From assembly GCA_030649025.1 (NCBI GenBank), contig JAUSGO010000003.1, forward strand, positions 1-55,972: 55,972 bases of DNA. Direction: 5' to 3'. Origin of the DNA: a bacterium. GTDB taxonomy: Bacteria; Patescibacteriota; Minisyncoccia; JAUYLV01. Both the position numbers and the translations under genes were made by a program. Position 1 is the stretch's first letter. Every line of letters starts with the position of its first letter. Below the pieces are notes generated by a model that saw only the letters and a list, made by a program, of their open reading frames with translations, was not told where the DNA came from and searched no databases. This document shows, piece after piece, positions 1-7,061 of this stretch.

Positions 1-9
1 TAAAATATG

Positions 10-93
10 TGCCCGGGGGGAGATTTGAACTCCCATGCCCTTGCGGGCGCTAGCTCCTGAAGCTAGTGCGTCTGCCAGTTTCGCCACCCGGGC
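10..93 (-). tRNA. tRNA-Leu (anticodon CAG)
   Basis: On the minus strand the 7-bp acceptor stem GCCCGGG/CCCGGGC closes an 84-nt class II tRNA. It has a D-arm, an anticodon stem CTAGC/GCTAG with loop TTCAGGA (anticodon CAG), a long variable arm (GCCCGCAAGGGC) and a T-arm with loop TTCAAAT. The discriminator base is A and the 3' CCA is not encoded. It reads leucine CUG codons. Confidence 0.96.
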
Positions 94-133
94 ATACAAT
101 ATTTATTCACCTAAGTTTCTGAGATAAATAGAC

Positions 134-171
134 CATGGAGGGTGGGGACCCATGAAATGGGCAGACTCCAT
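134..171. repeat. Hairpin motif, copy 1
   Basis: A conserved core (positions 143-166) contains a small hairpin CCCAT-GAA-ATGGG preceded by TGGGGA and followed by CAGAC. Here it is closed by an outer stem ATGGAG/CTCCAT. The same core recurs at 1755-1778 with different flanks. No function is recognised. Confidence 0.6.
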
Positions 172-233
172 GCTCCGCAACTTACACTCCCACCTTCATG
201 CCGACGAGGGCCTAACGAACAAACAGTGAGCTG

Positions 234-321
234 ATTCAATTTTCGGAACTCAAGGGAGGGATCCCTTTAATGACATTGGGAGGGTTGAAGAGTGTGCCTC
301 CCTTGGTGGAGAAAATTGGAT
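234..321 (-). repeat. GGGAGG structured repeat, copy 1
   Basis: Read on the minus strand this is the same roughly 60-nt core as at 11921-11984 and 16069-16164: CAAGGGAGG, then TTCAACCCTCCCAA, then GATCCCTCCCTTG. An outer stem CAATTTTC/GAAAATTG (237-244 with 311-318) closes it. It lies between the PGI/PMI gene and tRNA-Leu, both on the minus strand. Confidence 0.7.
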
Positions 322-343
322 TGGCTCGGTGTTTGTGAGGCCG

Positions 344-1384
344 CTATCTCATCGATTTCTTAAACTCTTCCACCATCTTCACGGGCGTCGGGTCAATGCC
401 GCGGAGGATGGCATGATAATACGCCATCCAGTCGCCAAGCAAGAGCGTAGAGAATATCTTCTCAAGCACCGTCTTACCTTCAATGGGAACGAAGGTGCTT
501 TTGATGCCTTTTTTGGCAAGTAATGCGGCCGTTAACTTCATGCGTTTTTGTACGCGCGGGTGGTCTGCTTTGTCGCGGAATATGAGGGCATGATATTTCT
601 GTGATGGGTCTTTTTCTGCAAATCCCGTCATTTCGTTGTGGTTGAGCTCCGGGAAGTGGTTCCAGAATGCCGGGGTTTTTGCGTGTTCGTTGAATTTAAT
701 TTTTATGATATACGCAAGCTCTTTCCAGGCATCGGAAGCGTAGAGCAGGGGAGTCGTTCCCTGAAGTTTTTTTGCAAGCTTTTTTCCTTCAGCTTCCCAT
801 TTCTTTGCATGGAGCGCTGTACCAAGGTCGGATACTGCGTGCGGTTTGAAATGAAGCACTTCCAGGCGCAAAAGCAGGGTGGTAAGCGCCCCGAATTGAT
901 AGCCGAACGAAGAGCGTGGCTGGATGCCAACCTTGGGCAGTAAAATGAAAGGAGTTTTGTCTTTCAAGGCAAATTTCTGCAAAGTGCCTCCGGTGCTTAT
1001 TGCTACCACGGGAAGGCCCTTTTTCTTCGCGTCTTCATAGGCGGATAGCGTCTCTTCGGTATTGCCCGAATAGGAAATTGGCACCACAAGCGGCTCCCAA
1101 ACTCCTTCGGAATACTCTCTGCGTTCGAGTTTTGGCAGGCCGTAACCACGGTGAATAATAACCGCAAACTCGGAAGCTCCCAGATACTCATGCCGCATCC
1201 AGAGCTTTAAAAGTTCTCCGACGGATGCCGAGCCTCCCATGCCGCAAATAACGATAGGGCTTCGCAATTGCCTGGGTGCGAGCGTGATGCGCTCAACTGC
1301 ATACATCCCCGCGCGAAACTGTTTCGGAAAGTCCAAAATGACCTGCCTAAGATTCGATTTGTCCACTTTAATGACTAGTTTCAT
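344..1384 (-). CDS. Bifunctional phosphoglucose/phosphomannose isomerase
   Basis: A 346-residue two-SIS-domain isomerase. The first SIS domain carries a GGMGGS-like loop (ICGMGGSASVGE, about residue 47) and the sugar-phosphate-binding SYSGNTEET motif near residue 104. A PRSSFGYQ motif near residue 156 is typical of the bifunctional PGI/PMI family rather than classical Pgi. The C-terminal half (LNHNEMTGF, then HxxxxRG) matches the family's own C-terminal domain. It interconverts glucose-6-P, fructose-6-P and mannose-6-P, so it links the fructose bisphosphatase and aldolase genes further along the window to sugar nucleotide supply. The length is normal and the start is an ATG facing a divergent gene. 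Confidence 0.9.
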   Translation of the reverse strand: MKLVIKVDKSNLRQVILDFPKQFRAGMYAVERITLAPRQLRSPIVICGMGGSASVGELLKLWMRHEYLGASEFAVIIHRGYGLPKLERREYSEGVWEPLVVPISYSGNTEETLSAYEDAKKKGLPVVAISTGGTLQKFALKDKTPFILLPKVGIQPRSSFGYQFGALTTLLLRLEVLHFKPHAVSDLGTALHAKKWEAEGKKLAKKLQGTTPLLYASDAWKELAYIIKIKFNEHAKTPAFWNHFPELNHNEMTGFAEKDPSQKYHALIFRDKADHPRVQKRMKLTAALLAKKGIKSTFVPIEGKTVLEKIFSTLLLGDWMAYYHAILRGIDPTPVKMVEEFKKSMR

Positions 1385-1432
1385 AGATTCGATACCATTA
1401 AGTTGCTTCTGAAAGTTTTGGGAGGTCGTAAA

Positions 1433-1702
1433 ATGCTCTTTGGTATTATCGTATCACTTGGATCGGTGATAGGCGTTTTTACCGGCAGACAGATGGAAGC
1501 CTTGCTTCATGAATACAAATTATTTTGGGTGATATTCCCATTGTATGCCGCACTAGCTTTTGCAGCGATCGCATTGGGCATGCCCATAGACCCTATGCGC
1601 TACAGATGGATGTCGTTTATATGCTTTCTTTTCGGAAGCTCATTAATCAGTTGTGTGGCGCGGAAGCTTTTCAGAAAACTTCTGTACAATCCAACGTCAT
1701 AG
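1433..1702 (+). CDS. Small membrane protein, unknown
   Basis: An 89-residue protein with about three hydrophobic segments (MLFGIIVSLGSVIGVFTG, then FWVIFPLYAALAFAAIALG, then WMSFICFLFGSSLISCV) and a basic tail. The ATG at 1433 is chosen because GGGAGG lies 8 nt upstream; the in-frame codon at 1403 has no such site. A good intrinsic terminator follows the stop codon directly, which supports a real single-gene unit. No family is recognised. Confidence 0.7.
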   Translation: MLFGIIVSLGSVIGVFTGRQMEALLHEYKLFWVIFPLYAALAFAAIALGMPIDPMRYRWMSFICFLFGSSLISCVARKLFRKLLYNPTS

Positions 1703-1730
1703 CCGCGGCCACGTCCGCGGTTTTTCTTTT
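1703..1730 (+). terminator. Intrinsic terminator
   Basis: Stem CCGCGG-CCACGT-CCGCGG followed by TTTTTCTTTT, placed at the stop codon of the small membrane protein gene. Confidence 0.85.
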
Positions 1731-1754
1731 TAAATCATTTTAATAGTCGGCGGC

Positions 1755-1778
1755 TGGGGACCCATGAAATGGGCAGAC
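1755..1778. repeat. Hairpin motif, copy 2
   Basis: Repeats the 24-nt core of 143-166 without a mismatch, including CCCAT-GAA-ATGGG. The sequence on both sides differs from copy 1, so the core is what is conserved. Confidence 0.6.
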
Positions 1779-1829
1779 GACGGAACTCCATCAGAAATCC
1801 TCCCTCTTTTAGCGCGTTGATGCACTTTA

Positions 1830-1974
1830 GTTTCAGCACGTGGTGTCGAGAAACGTGTCTCGCAGCGCCGCGAGCAGGGTTTCTGCCACAGGCAGAATCG
1901 CGGCGCGAGAGCCAAGCAGTATTTTATCGCTGGATAAAATAACTGCGACGTTTCGAGGCATCATGTGCCGAAAC
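1830..1974. repeat. 145-bp imperfect palindromic element
   Basis: The left end GTTTCAGCACGTGGTGTC and the reverse complement of the right end (GTTTCGGCACATGATGCC) match closely. Inside are a second arm pair CGCCGCGAG/CGGCGCGAG and a TTTTATC-GCTG-GATAAAA hairpin. It lies between a convergent pair of genes and codes for nothing obvious. It may be a non-autonomous mobile element or a relic. Confidence 0.65.
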
Positions 1975-1979
1975 TTTCT

Positions 1980-3728
1980 TCAGCGCCATTCGCGCTTCGT
2001 CTTCACATACCAATCTTCCGCATTTCCGAACCGTTCGGCCGGATTTGCGATAATGCCGGTGTTGATGTTTTTTATATGCGGCAAGACCACGTAGAGATAG
2101 TCCGGAGATACGAGGAATAATGCAGGAATATCGTCTGAAACCATTTTTTGGAAATCGGCAAGTTTCTTTTTTCGCCCCGCCTCATCACTGGTCTGGCGGA
2201 CTTCCTCAAGGATCCTATCTACTTTGGGATTCTGGTAGAGTGAAAGATTAAGTCCCGGATCGCGCCTTTGTGAAGAATGCCAGAATGAATAAGGGTCCGG
2301 ATCAAGTCCGAGCACATAACCGAACAGTACCGCATCGTATTGCCGGGGACGCACGCGCTCACCCTGAATATCCGCCACGCCCGCAATTTCCACATCAACC
2401 CGGGCACCGGCTGCTTCCCACTGGGTTTTTAACAACTCGGCGGATTTCTCAAGTTCGGGCAGATTTGCGGTAAGCAAGGAGAACTCGAGCGTCGTGGTTA
2501 CAACGACATCCCGAAGGACTTTTTTGTTTTTTACCACCTGTTCCTCCTTCTTTGTTTCTTTCAATTCGCGTACGCCTTCGGCATTCAACTTCCAGCCGGC
2601 CTTTTCTAAAATAGTTGTGGCTTTGTTCTTGTCATATTCTCGTTTTGTCACATCCGGGGTATAGCCGAGCACCGAAGGGGGCATTGGGCCGTGCACAATA
2701 TCGGCATATCCGCTATAAGCGCCCTCTTTGATCTGTTGGCGATCGGTAGCAAATTCCAGGGCTTCTCGTACTGTTTTTTGAGCAAGAACTTTTGATTGAT
2801 TCTGGTTGAAAAAAACGGAAAAGATTCGAGGAATATGCAGGGCATGTATAGCAAACTTTTGGGGCCCGAAAGAGGCAAGATCATCCGATGAAACAAATCC
2901 CATGCCTTCCGCGTCTCCCTTAGCAATAGCTCCAATCGCCTCATCGCGGCTCTCAAAAAATCTCATGATCAGGCGGTCTAGATACGGCGGCCTTCGATAA
3001 TATGATTTGTTGCTCTCCAGAGTGATTGAAACTACAATTCCGTCTTTTTCACGCACAAACTCTTTAAAGCGGAAAGGGCCAGATCCTACGGGTTTAAGAT
3101 TGAGATCGCTCAAGGAGAACGCTTGGGAAGATACATCCTGCCAAAGATGCTTTGGCAGGATGCCGACGGCAGTATGGGAAAGGAACGATATGTAGGGACT
3201 GGGGAGAATGAAAGCTATCGTGTAATCATCTTTTTTTTCCACCTTTACGCCTTGCCACGCGAAGCGCAAAGGGCTTTGATATTCGGGATTCTGAATAAGA
3301 TGGACCGTGAAGGCGACATCGTCCGCGGTAAGCGGAATTCCGTCGTGCCACTTTACGTTGTCTCGAAGTGAAAACACGAACGTTCGCGAATCCGTAGAAA
3401 CCGTATAAGAATCGGCAAGATCGGGAACGATGATGCCGGTGTCGTTATAGCGCGTAAGACCCGAATAAATGAGTCTTACCAAATCCCGATCTGCGTCATT
3501 TGCGGGCGCGAGAGCGGGGTTTATGAAACGCGGACCCCCTACTATCGCTTCGGTGTACGAACCGCCGGATGCAGGAACTCGAATGGTGTGGGTTGCGGCG
3601 TATAGCACGCCCGTACCGATACCGGAAACGAGAAACAGTATCGAGGCAAGATAAAAAAGAGCGCGTTCAAGCGGAGTAAACGATCGATAGCTTTCCTGGA
3701 GCATCTGACGTGTAAAGAAGCGAATCAT
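1980..3728 (-). CDS. Peptide ABC transporter substrate-binding protein (family 5)
   Basis: About 582 residues. It is an OppA/DppA-type solute-binding protein: an N-terminal membrane segment (ALFYLASILFLVSGIGTGVLYA), then the family signature region GGPRFINPALAPANDADRDLVRLIYSGLTRYN and WHDGIPLTADDVAFT, and a C-terminal lobe. It would capture extracellular oligopeptides at the cell surface; no permease or ATPase genes are in the window. The start ATG at 3728 overlaps the secG stop in ATGA, so the two are translationally coupled. A longer reading from 3791 would run inside secG and is less likely. Confidence 0.88.
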   Translation of the reverse strand: MIRFFTRQMLQESYRSFTPLERALFYLASILFLVSGIGTGVLYAATHTIRVPASGGSYTEAIVGGPRFINPALAPANDADRDLVRLIYSGLTRYNDTGIIVPDLADSYTVSTDSRTFVFSLRDNVKWHDGIPLTADDVAFTVHLIQNPEYQSPLRFAWQGVKVEKKDDYTIAFILPSPYISFLSHTAVGILPKHLWQDVSSQAFSLSDLNLKPVGSGPFRFKEFVREKDGIVVSITLESNKSYYRRPPYLDRLIMRFFESRDEAIGAIAKGDAEGMGFVSSDDLASFGPQKFAIHALHIPRIFSVFFNQNQSKVLAQKTVREALEFATDRQQIKEGAYSGYADIVHGPMPPSVLGYTPDVTKREYDKNKATTILEKAGWKLNAEGVRELKETKKEEQVVKNKKVLRDVVVTTTLEFSLLTANLPELEKSAELLKTQWEAAGARVDVEIAGVADIQGERVRPRQYDAVLFGYVLGLDPDPYSFWHSSQRRDPGLNLSLYQNPKVDRILEEVRQTSDEAGRKKKLADFQKMVSDDIPALFLVSPDYLYVVLPHIKNINTGIIANPAERFGNAEDWYVKTKREWR

Positions 3729-3949
3729 CTGACAAAGGTGTTGAAGAGGCCCAAGCCCATAAAGAGCGCGGCAAGAACGACAGTTGCCCACAAAAGGCCC
3801 TTTTCGATACCGCGTTTCGTTCGGTACACGTTTGAATCACCGCCGAATGCCGCAGAGAGTCCTGAACCGCGCTGTTGCAGAAGGATAGATCCCATGAGCA
3901 AAAACGCAATGACGATTTGCGCTATGTTGATGATGAGAGAGTAGTTCAT
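3725..3949 (-). CDS. secG: Preprotein translocase subunit SecG
   Basis: 74 residues with the SecG layout: helix IAQIVIAFLLMGSILLQ, the polar loop QRGSGLSAAFGGDSNVYRTKRGIEK, and a second helix LLWATVVLAALFMGLGLF. It is a small subunit of the SecYEG export channel. Its ATGAA start codon coincides with the end of a palindromic element (CTAACGGGATGAA), so the element forms the 5' untranslated region. It overlaps the following substrate-binding protein gene by 4 nt. Confidence 0.93.
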   Translation of the reverse strand: MNYSLIINIAQIVIAFLLMGSILLQQRGSGLSAAFGGDSNVYRTKRGIEKGLLWATVVLAALFMGLGLFNTFVR

Positions 3950-4189
3950 CCCGTTAGAGGCAGGCCCCGTTAGAAATAGGACGCGGACTGGCTGGTCTTT
4001 GTCCTTGCGGGACTGCCATTAATTTTGGTAATAACTTTGGCCATCATACCTACCTTACCATGCGTCCGCTATTTCTAACGGGGCAGGTCGCGGTCATTTG
4101 GAACCGTGATGCCAGTAAATTAGCAAGAATTTATTAAAAAAAGTTTACTTTATTGGAATCTTCGCGAGCCCCCGTGGCCTCTAACGGGA
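3950..4189. mobile_element. Palindromic element A1 (outer, interrupted)
   Basis: Terminal inverted repeats CCCGTTAGAGG (3950-3960) and CCTCTAACGGG (4178-4188), flanked on both sides by TTCAT (3945-3949 and 4190-4194). A second element is inserted after position 3964. With the insertion and one CAGG removed it is about 117 bp, and its left end (GTTAGAGGCAGGTCGCGGTC) matches the copy at 51476-51589 (GTTAGAGGTAGATCGCGATC). It encodes no protein. Confidence 0.85.
3965..4083. mobile_element. Palindromic element (inner, nested)
   Basis: 119 bp with inverted ends CCCCGTTAGAAATAG and CTATTTCTAACGGGG, flanked by a direct duplication CAGG (3961-3964 and 4084-4087). The ends resemble those of the outer element (CCCGTTAG), so the two may share mobilisation machinery. 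It has no open reading frame of note. Confidence 0.85.
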
Positions 4190-4205
4190 TTCATGTGTTG
4201 TCGTT

Positions 4206-4553
4206 TTATCCTTCTTTCTTCTTAAGGAGGGCGGTTGCGAGGCTCCCGACGACCGAGATAAGTAGCGTTCCCCAGAAAAGCGCTCCCAGGGAGATGACGA
4301 GCGAGATGAAGAAATAGTCCACGATCTTGAGCACCACCATATTTATCACGACGATGAAAAGCCCGAACGTGATAATGATGAGCGGCAGGCTCAAGAGTTT
4401 CAAGATAGGACGGACAATGGAATTTGCCAGGGCTAAAAGAATTCCTGCAAAAAGCAACGTTTTAAAACTCCCCGTAAAGACGAATCCAGGGATGATAAGG
4501 CTTGCAAGCAAGATGCCCAAGGCATTCGCTATAATACGCGCCAAAAAACGCAT
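4206..4553 (-). CDS. Phage-holin-IV-like small membrane protein
   Basis: About 115 residues with four hydrophobic segments and the pattern NALGILLASLIIPGF, ANSIVRPILKLLSLPLIIITFGLF, VVLKIVDYF, then a KKKEG tail. This matches the mycobacterial four-TM holin superfamily IV (YvlD-like) common in bacteria, whose role is unknown. The start at MRFLARI fits the family's N-terminus; upstream in-frame codons lack homology. Confidence 0.75.
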   Translation of the reverse strand: MRFLARIIANALGILLASLIIPGFVFTGSFKTLLFAGILLALANSIVRPILKLLSLPLIIITFGLFIVVINMVVLKIVDYFFISLVISLGALFWGTLLISVVGSLATALLKKKEG

Positions 4554-4631
4554 TAAAACCAGCTTACCAGATTTAATGCAGATAGGCAAGCCGGAAAACA
4601 CAAACACGCACAAATCTTATAAACATCACGA

Positions 4632-5234
4632 TCAGTGTCTTCCTGTCAATGCTTCATGGAGCGTTTCTTCATCCACATACTCAATATCAACGCCTCGCGA
4701 GAGCCCGCGCGCAAGACGGGTGATTTTTATCCCGAGCGGCATAAGTTCCCGCTCCAGGTGCCTGGCCATTGTATCACCGTCATACGTGGGGCTTGTGGCG
4801 ATGATAATCTCTTCAGGTATCTCTTTTCTGACGCGCAAGATAAGTTTTTTTACGCGGGCGGCATACGCTTCCGGCTCTTTTTTTGCCGAAAGGTTTCCCG
4901 CAAGCACATGGTAGAGTCCGTTGTAGGCTTTGGCGCGTTCAACGGCGCCAAGGTCAACCACCTCTTCCACCACCGCGATTCTCTTTTTATCTCGTTTTGG
5001 GTCGGAACAAATCGAGCATTCACTTCCATCGGTGTTCTTTTTTGCTTCAATGTTCCCACACCGGGAGCAGGTGAGCAGCATATCGGAGATCTCCAAGATG
5101 TGTTTAGCCAGCATCCCTCTGAATTCCGCAGGTTCTTTGAGGAGATAGAATACAAAACGCGCCGCTTGTCGCGGCCCGACTCCGGGAAATCTGGAAAAAA
5201 GCTCTATGAGGTTTTGGATAGGGGAGGGGTACAG
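4632..5234 (-). CDS. recR: Recombination mediator RecR, probably CTG start
   Basis: About 200 residues: N-terminal helix-hairpin-helix region PIQNLIELFSRFPGVGPRQA, a zinc finger (CSRCGN then CSICSDPKRD), a Toprim domain beginning IAVVEEVVDL, and the C-terminal LTGRH. It works with RecO to load RecA in gap repair. The first ATG in frame (5114) would remove the conserved GVGPRQAARF segment. Upstream of it there is no ATG, GTG or TTG before the in-frame stop; the only candidates are CTG at 5234, giving MYPSPIQNL, and ATT at 5240. The CTG product aligns with the family N-terminus. Confidence 0.88.
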   Translation of the reverse strand: MYPSPIQNLIELFSRFPGVGPRQAARFVFYLLKEPAEFRGMLAKHILEISDMLLTCSRCGNIEAKKNTDGSECSICSDPKRDKKRIAVVEEVVDLGAVERAKAYNGLYHVLAGNLSAKKEPEAYAARVKKLILRVRKEIPEEIIIATSPTYDGDTMARHLERELMPLGIKITRLARGLSRGVDIEYVDEETLHEALTGRH

Positions 5235-5341
5235 AAAAATTTCTAATGTTTAATTTCTAACGCAAACACTAAGGCAGATCTTCTTTGACATTCGGTGAGG
5301 GGTTTATTACGATGTAGACGGTTCTTTGGGAGGCAAAGCAT

Positions 5342-5548
5342 ATGTCCATTCATCGCGCAAACAGCAAAAGTGATGGTTACTGCCATCAATGCAGGAAAGA
5401 TGTTCTTCCGGCCGCATTACAGCAGTGCGACAAATGTAAGAACTGGTTTTGCCAAAACTGCATTCAGAGCATCGAGGACTCTGATGAAATTGTTGCCAAG
5501 ATTGTGGACCGATGCGACAAGTGCCGCGGAGCAACAATCACTTTGTAG
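5342..5548 (+). CDS. Small zinc-ribbon protein, unknown
   Basis: 68 residues with four CxxC pairs (CHQC, CDKC, CQNC, CDKC), enough for two zinc sites. It may bind nucleic acid or protein, but no named family is recognised. GGGAGG lies 8-9 nt before the ATG and a strong terminator follows, so it is a complete monocistronic unit. Confidence 0.75.
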   Translation: MSIHRANSKSDGYCHQCRKDVLPAALQQCDKCKNWFCQNCIQSIEDSDEIVAKIVDRCDKCRGATITL

Positions 5549-5561
5549 AATATTTCCGAGA

Positions 5562-5588
5562 AGCCCCAACAACGGGCTTTTTTTTATT
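5562..5588 (+). terminator. Intrinsic terminator
   Basis: AGCCC-caacaac-GGGCT followed by seven or more T residues, after the zinc-ribbon gene. Confidence 0.88.
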
Positions 5589-5597
5589 TTTCATTTA

Positions 5598-6953
5598 TCA
5601 CTCAAATCCGCCAAAATGTTTCTCCAGATTCTTGAAGCTCGTCTCTTTCTCGTCAAAATAAAGTTCAATCTCGCCCGTAGGGCCATTGCGGTGCTTCGCG
5701 ATCATGATTTTTGCGATATTTTTCTTGTCGGAATCCTTTTTCACGCGATCCTCCCGGTGAATGAACATCACCACGTCCGCATCCTGCTCAATGGAGCCCG
5801 ATTCTCGAAGGTCAGAAAGACGAGGGACTTGATCGGGACGGGACTCGACGGCTCGGGAGAGCTGGGAAATGGCAAGCACCGGCACCTCAAGTTCCCGCGC
5901 GAGCGATTTGAGCGAACGAGATATCTCTGTCACTTGTTGCACCATGCTCTCGGCATTCGGGTTATAAATGAGTTGCAGGTAGTCCACAATAATGAGTCCC
6001 AGGCCATGTTCTGCCTGAAGGCGTCTGGCCATGGTGCGTATCTGGATGATGGTGGGAGAAGCGGCGTCATCAATAAAAAGTTTTGATTCGGAAAGAATGC
6101 CCAGGGCATGTTGTATGCGCTCGAAATCATTGCCGTCGCCTTCACTGGAGAGACCGCCGGTGCGCAATCTCCAAGAGTCCACATGGGCTTCGGCGGCGAT
6201 CAGGCGGTCAACAAGCGAGTCGGTTGACATTTCAAGGCTGAAAAGTCCGATTGGAATTTTTTCTTTTATGGCAACGTGGCGCGCGATGTCGAGGGCGAGA
6301 GATGTTTTTCCCAGGCTTGGACGGGCCGCCAGAATAACGAGATCTCCTCGTTGCAGTCCTCCCAGTTTTTTGTCCAGATCGGTAAAGCCGGTGCCCACGC
6401 CACGAAGCACGCCCTCCTTCTGCAGTTTTTCTATGCGCTCAAAGGCCTCGCCAAGAGCGGTTTTTAACGGTATGAACTCCTGCTTCAACGAACGCTTCGC
6501 TACAGAAAGGATCTGTTGTTCCGCTTTCTCCAGCAAGTTTTCAACGTCTTCCGTTTCTGAAAAACCAAGTTCTAAAATATGCTGGGAGGCCGAAATAAGG
6601 TCTCGAAGCATCTTTTTTTTCTGCACAATCCGGGCATACATCACCGCGTGACTTGAAGAGGGGACGGTATTGACCAGTTCCGCTAGATACGTGACGCCGC
6701 CAATCTCGGCAAGCTCTTTTTTTTCTTCAAGGCGATTGGTGAGAGATAGCACGTCCACCGGATCGCGCCGCATGTAGAGGTCCAACATCGAGGCATATAT
6801 TTTCTGATGTGCACCGCGATAAAAATCTTCTGGCACGATGATGTCTCCCACGCGGTCAAGCGTCTCGCGGTCAATGAGAACGGAGCCAAGCAGCGACTGT
6901 TCGGCTTCAATGTTCTGCGGCGGAAGTTTTGTTGGTGGAACGTTCTGTGCCAT
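5598..6953 (-). CDS. dnaB: Replicative DNA helicase DnaB
   Basis: About 451 residues. It has the N-terminal helical domain (PPQNIEAEQSLLGSVL) and the RecA-like domain with Walker A ARPSLGKTSLA near residue 210, Walker B LGLIIVDYLQLI and the arginine-rich SRSLKSLARELEVPV segment. It unwinds the fork as a hexamer. The ATG at 6953 (MAQNVPP) is preferred over an in-frame TTG at 6962 because it lies 9 nt after a TATACT -10 box, which would give an almost leaderless message. Confidence 0.96.
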   Translation of the reverse strand: MAQNVPPTKLPPQNIEAEQSLLGSVLIDRETLDRVGDIIVPEDFYRGAHQKIYASMLDLYMRRDPVDVLSLTNRLEEKKELAEIGGVTYLAELVNTVPSSSHAVMYARIVQKKKMLRDLISASQHILELGFSETEDVENLLEKAEQQILSVAKRSLKQEFIPLKTALGEAFERIEKLQKEGVLRGVGTGFTDLDKKLGGLQRGDLVILAARPSLGKTSLALDIARHVAIKEKIPIGLFSLEMSTDSLVDRLIAAEAHVDSWRLRTGGLSSEGDGNDFERIQHALGILSESKLFIDDAASPTIIQIRTMARRLQAEHGLGLIIVDYLQLIYNPNAESMVQQVTEISRSLKSLARELEVPVLAISQLSRAVESRPDQVPRLSDLRESGSIEQDADVVMFIHREDRVKKDSDKKNIAKIMIAKHRNGPTGEIELYFDEKETSFKNLEKHFGGFE

Positions 6954-6962
6954 ATCAAGCAA

Positions 6963-6991
6963 AGTATACTCAAGAGCGCGTCACAGGTAAA
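6963..6991 (-). promoter_or_regulatory. dnaB promoter, near-leaderless
   Basis: On the minus strand, TTTACC - 17 nt - TATACT, with the dnaB ATG 9 nt after the -10 box. The predicted leader is about two nucleotides and there is no ribosome binding site. Confidence 0.6.
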
Positions 6992-7016
6992 CAAACCACC
7001 TGTTGAGTACAGGTGG
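6988..7016 (-). terminator. cysS terminator
   Basis: CCACCTGT-actca-ACAGGTGG followed by TTTGTTT on the minus strand, between cysS and dnaB. It overlaps the dnaB -35 region. Confidence 0.7.
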
Positions 7017-7061
7017 AGAAAACTCGATACTTCCAACGTCACCCCGAGTCGCATGACGCGA

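Noticed and set aside
94-343. Known structural RNA (SRP RNA, RNase P, 6S or tmRNA) beside tRNA-Leu
   Set aside because: I could not match the conserved cores of any of these; the region is explained by two repeats.
3945-4194. Integron attC sites, because of GTTAG and CTAAC ends
   Set aside because: attC sites begin with a CTAAC-like and end with a GTTAG-like core; here the order is the reverse, and there is no integrase or cassette array.
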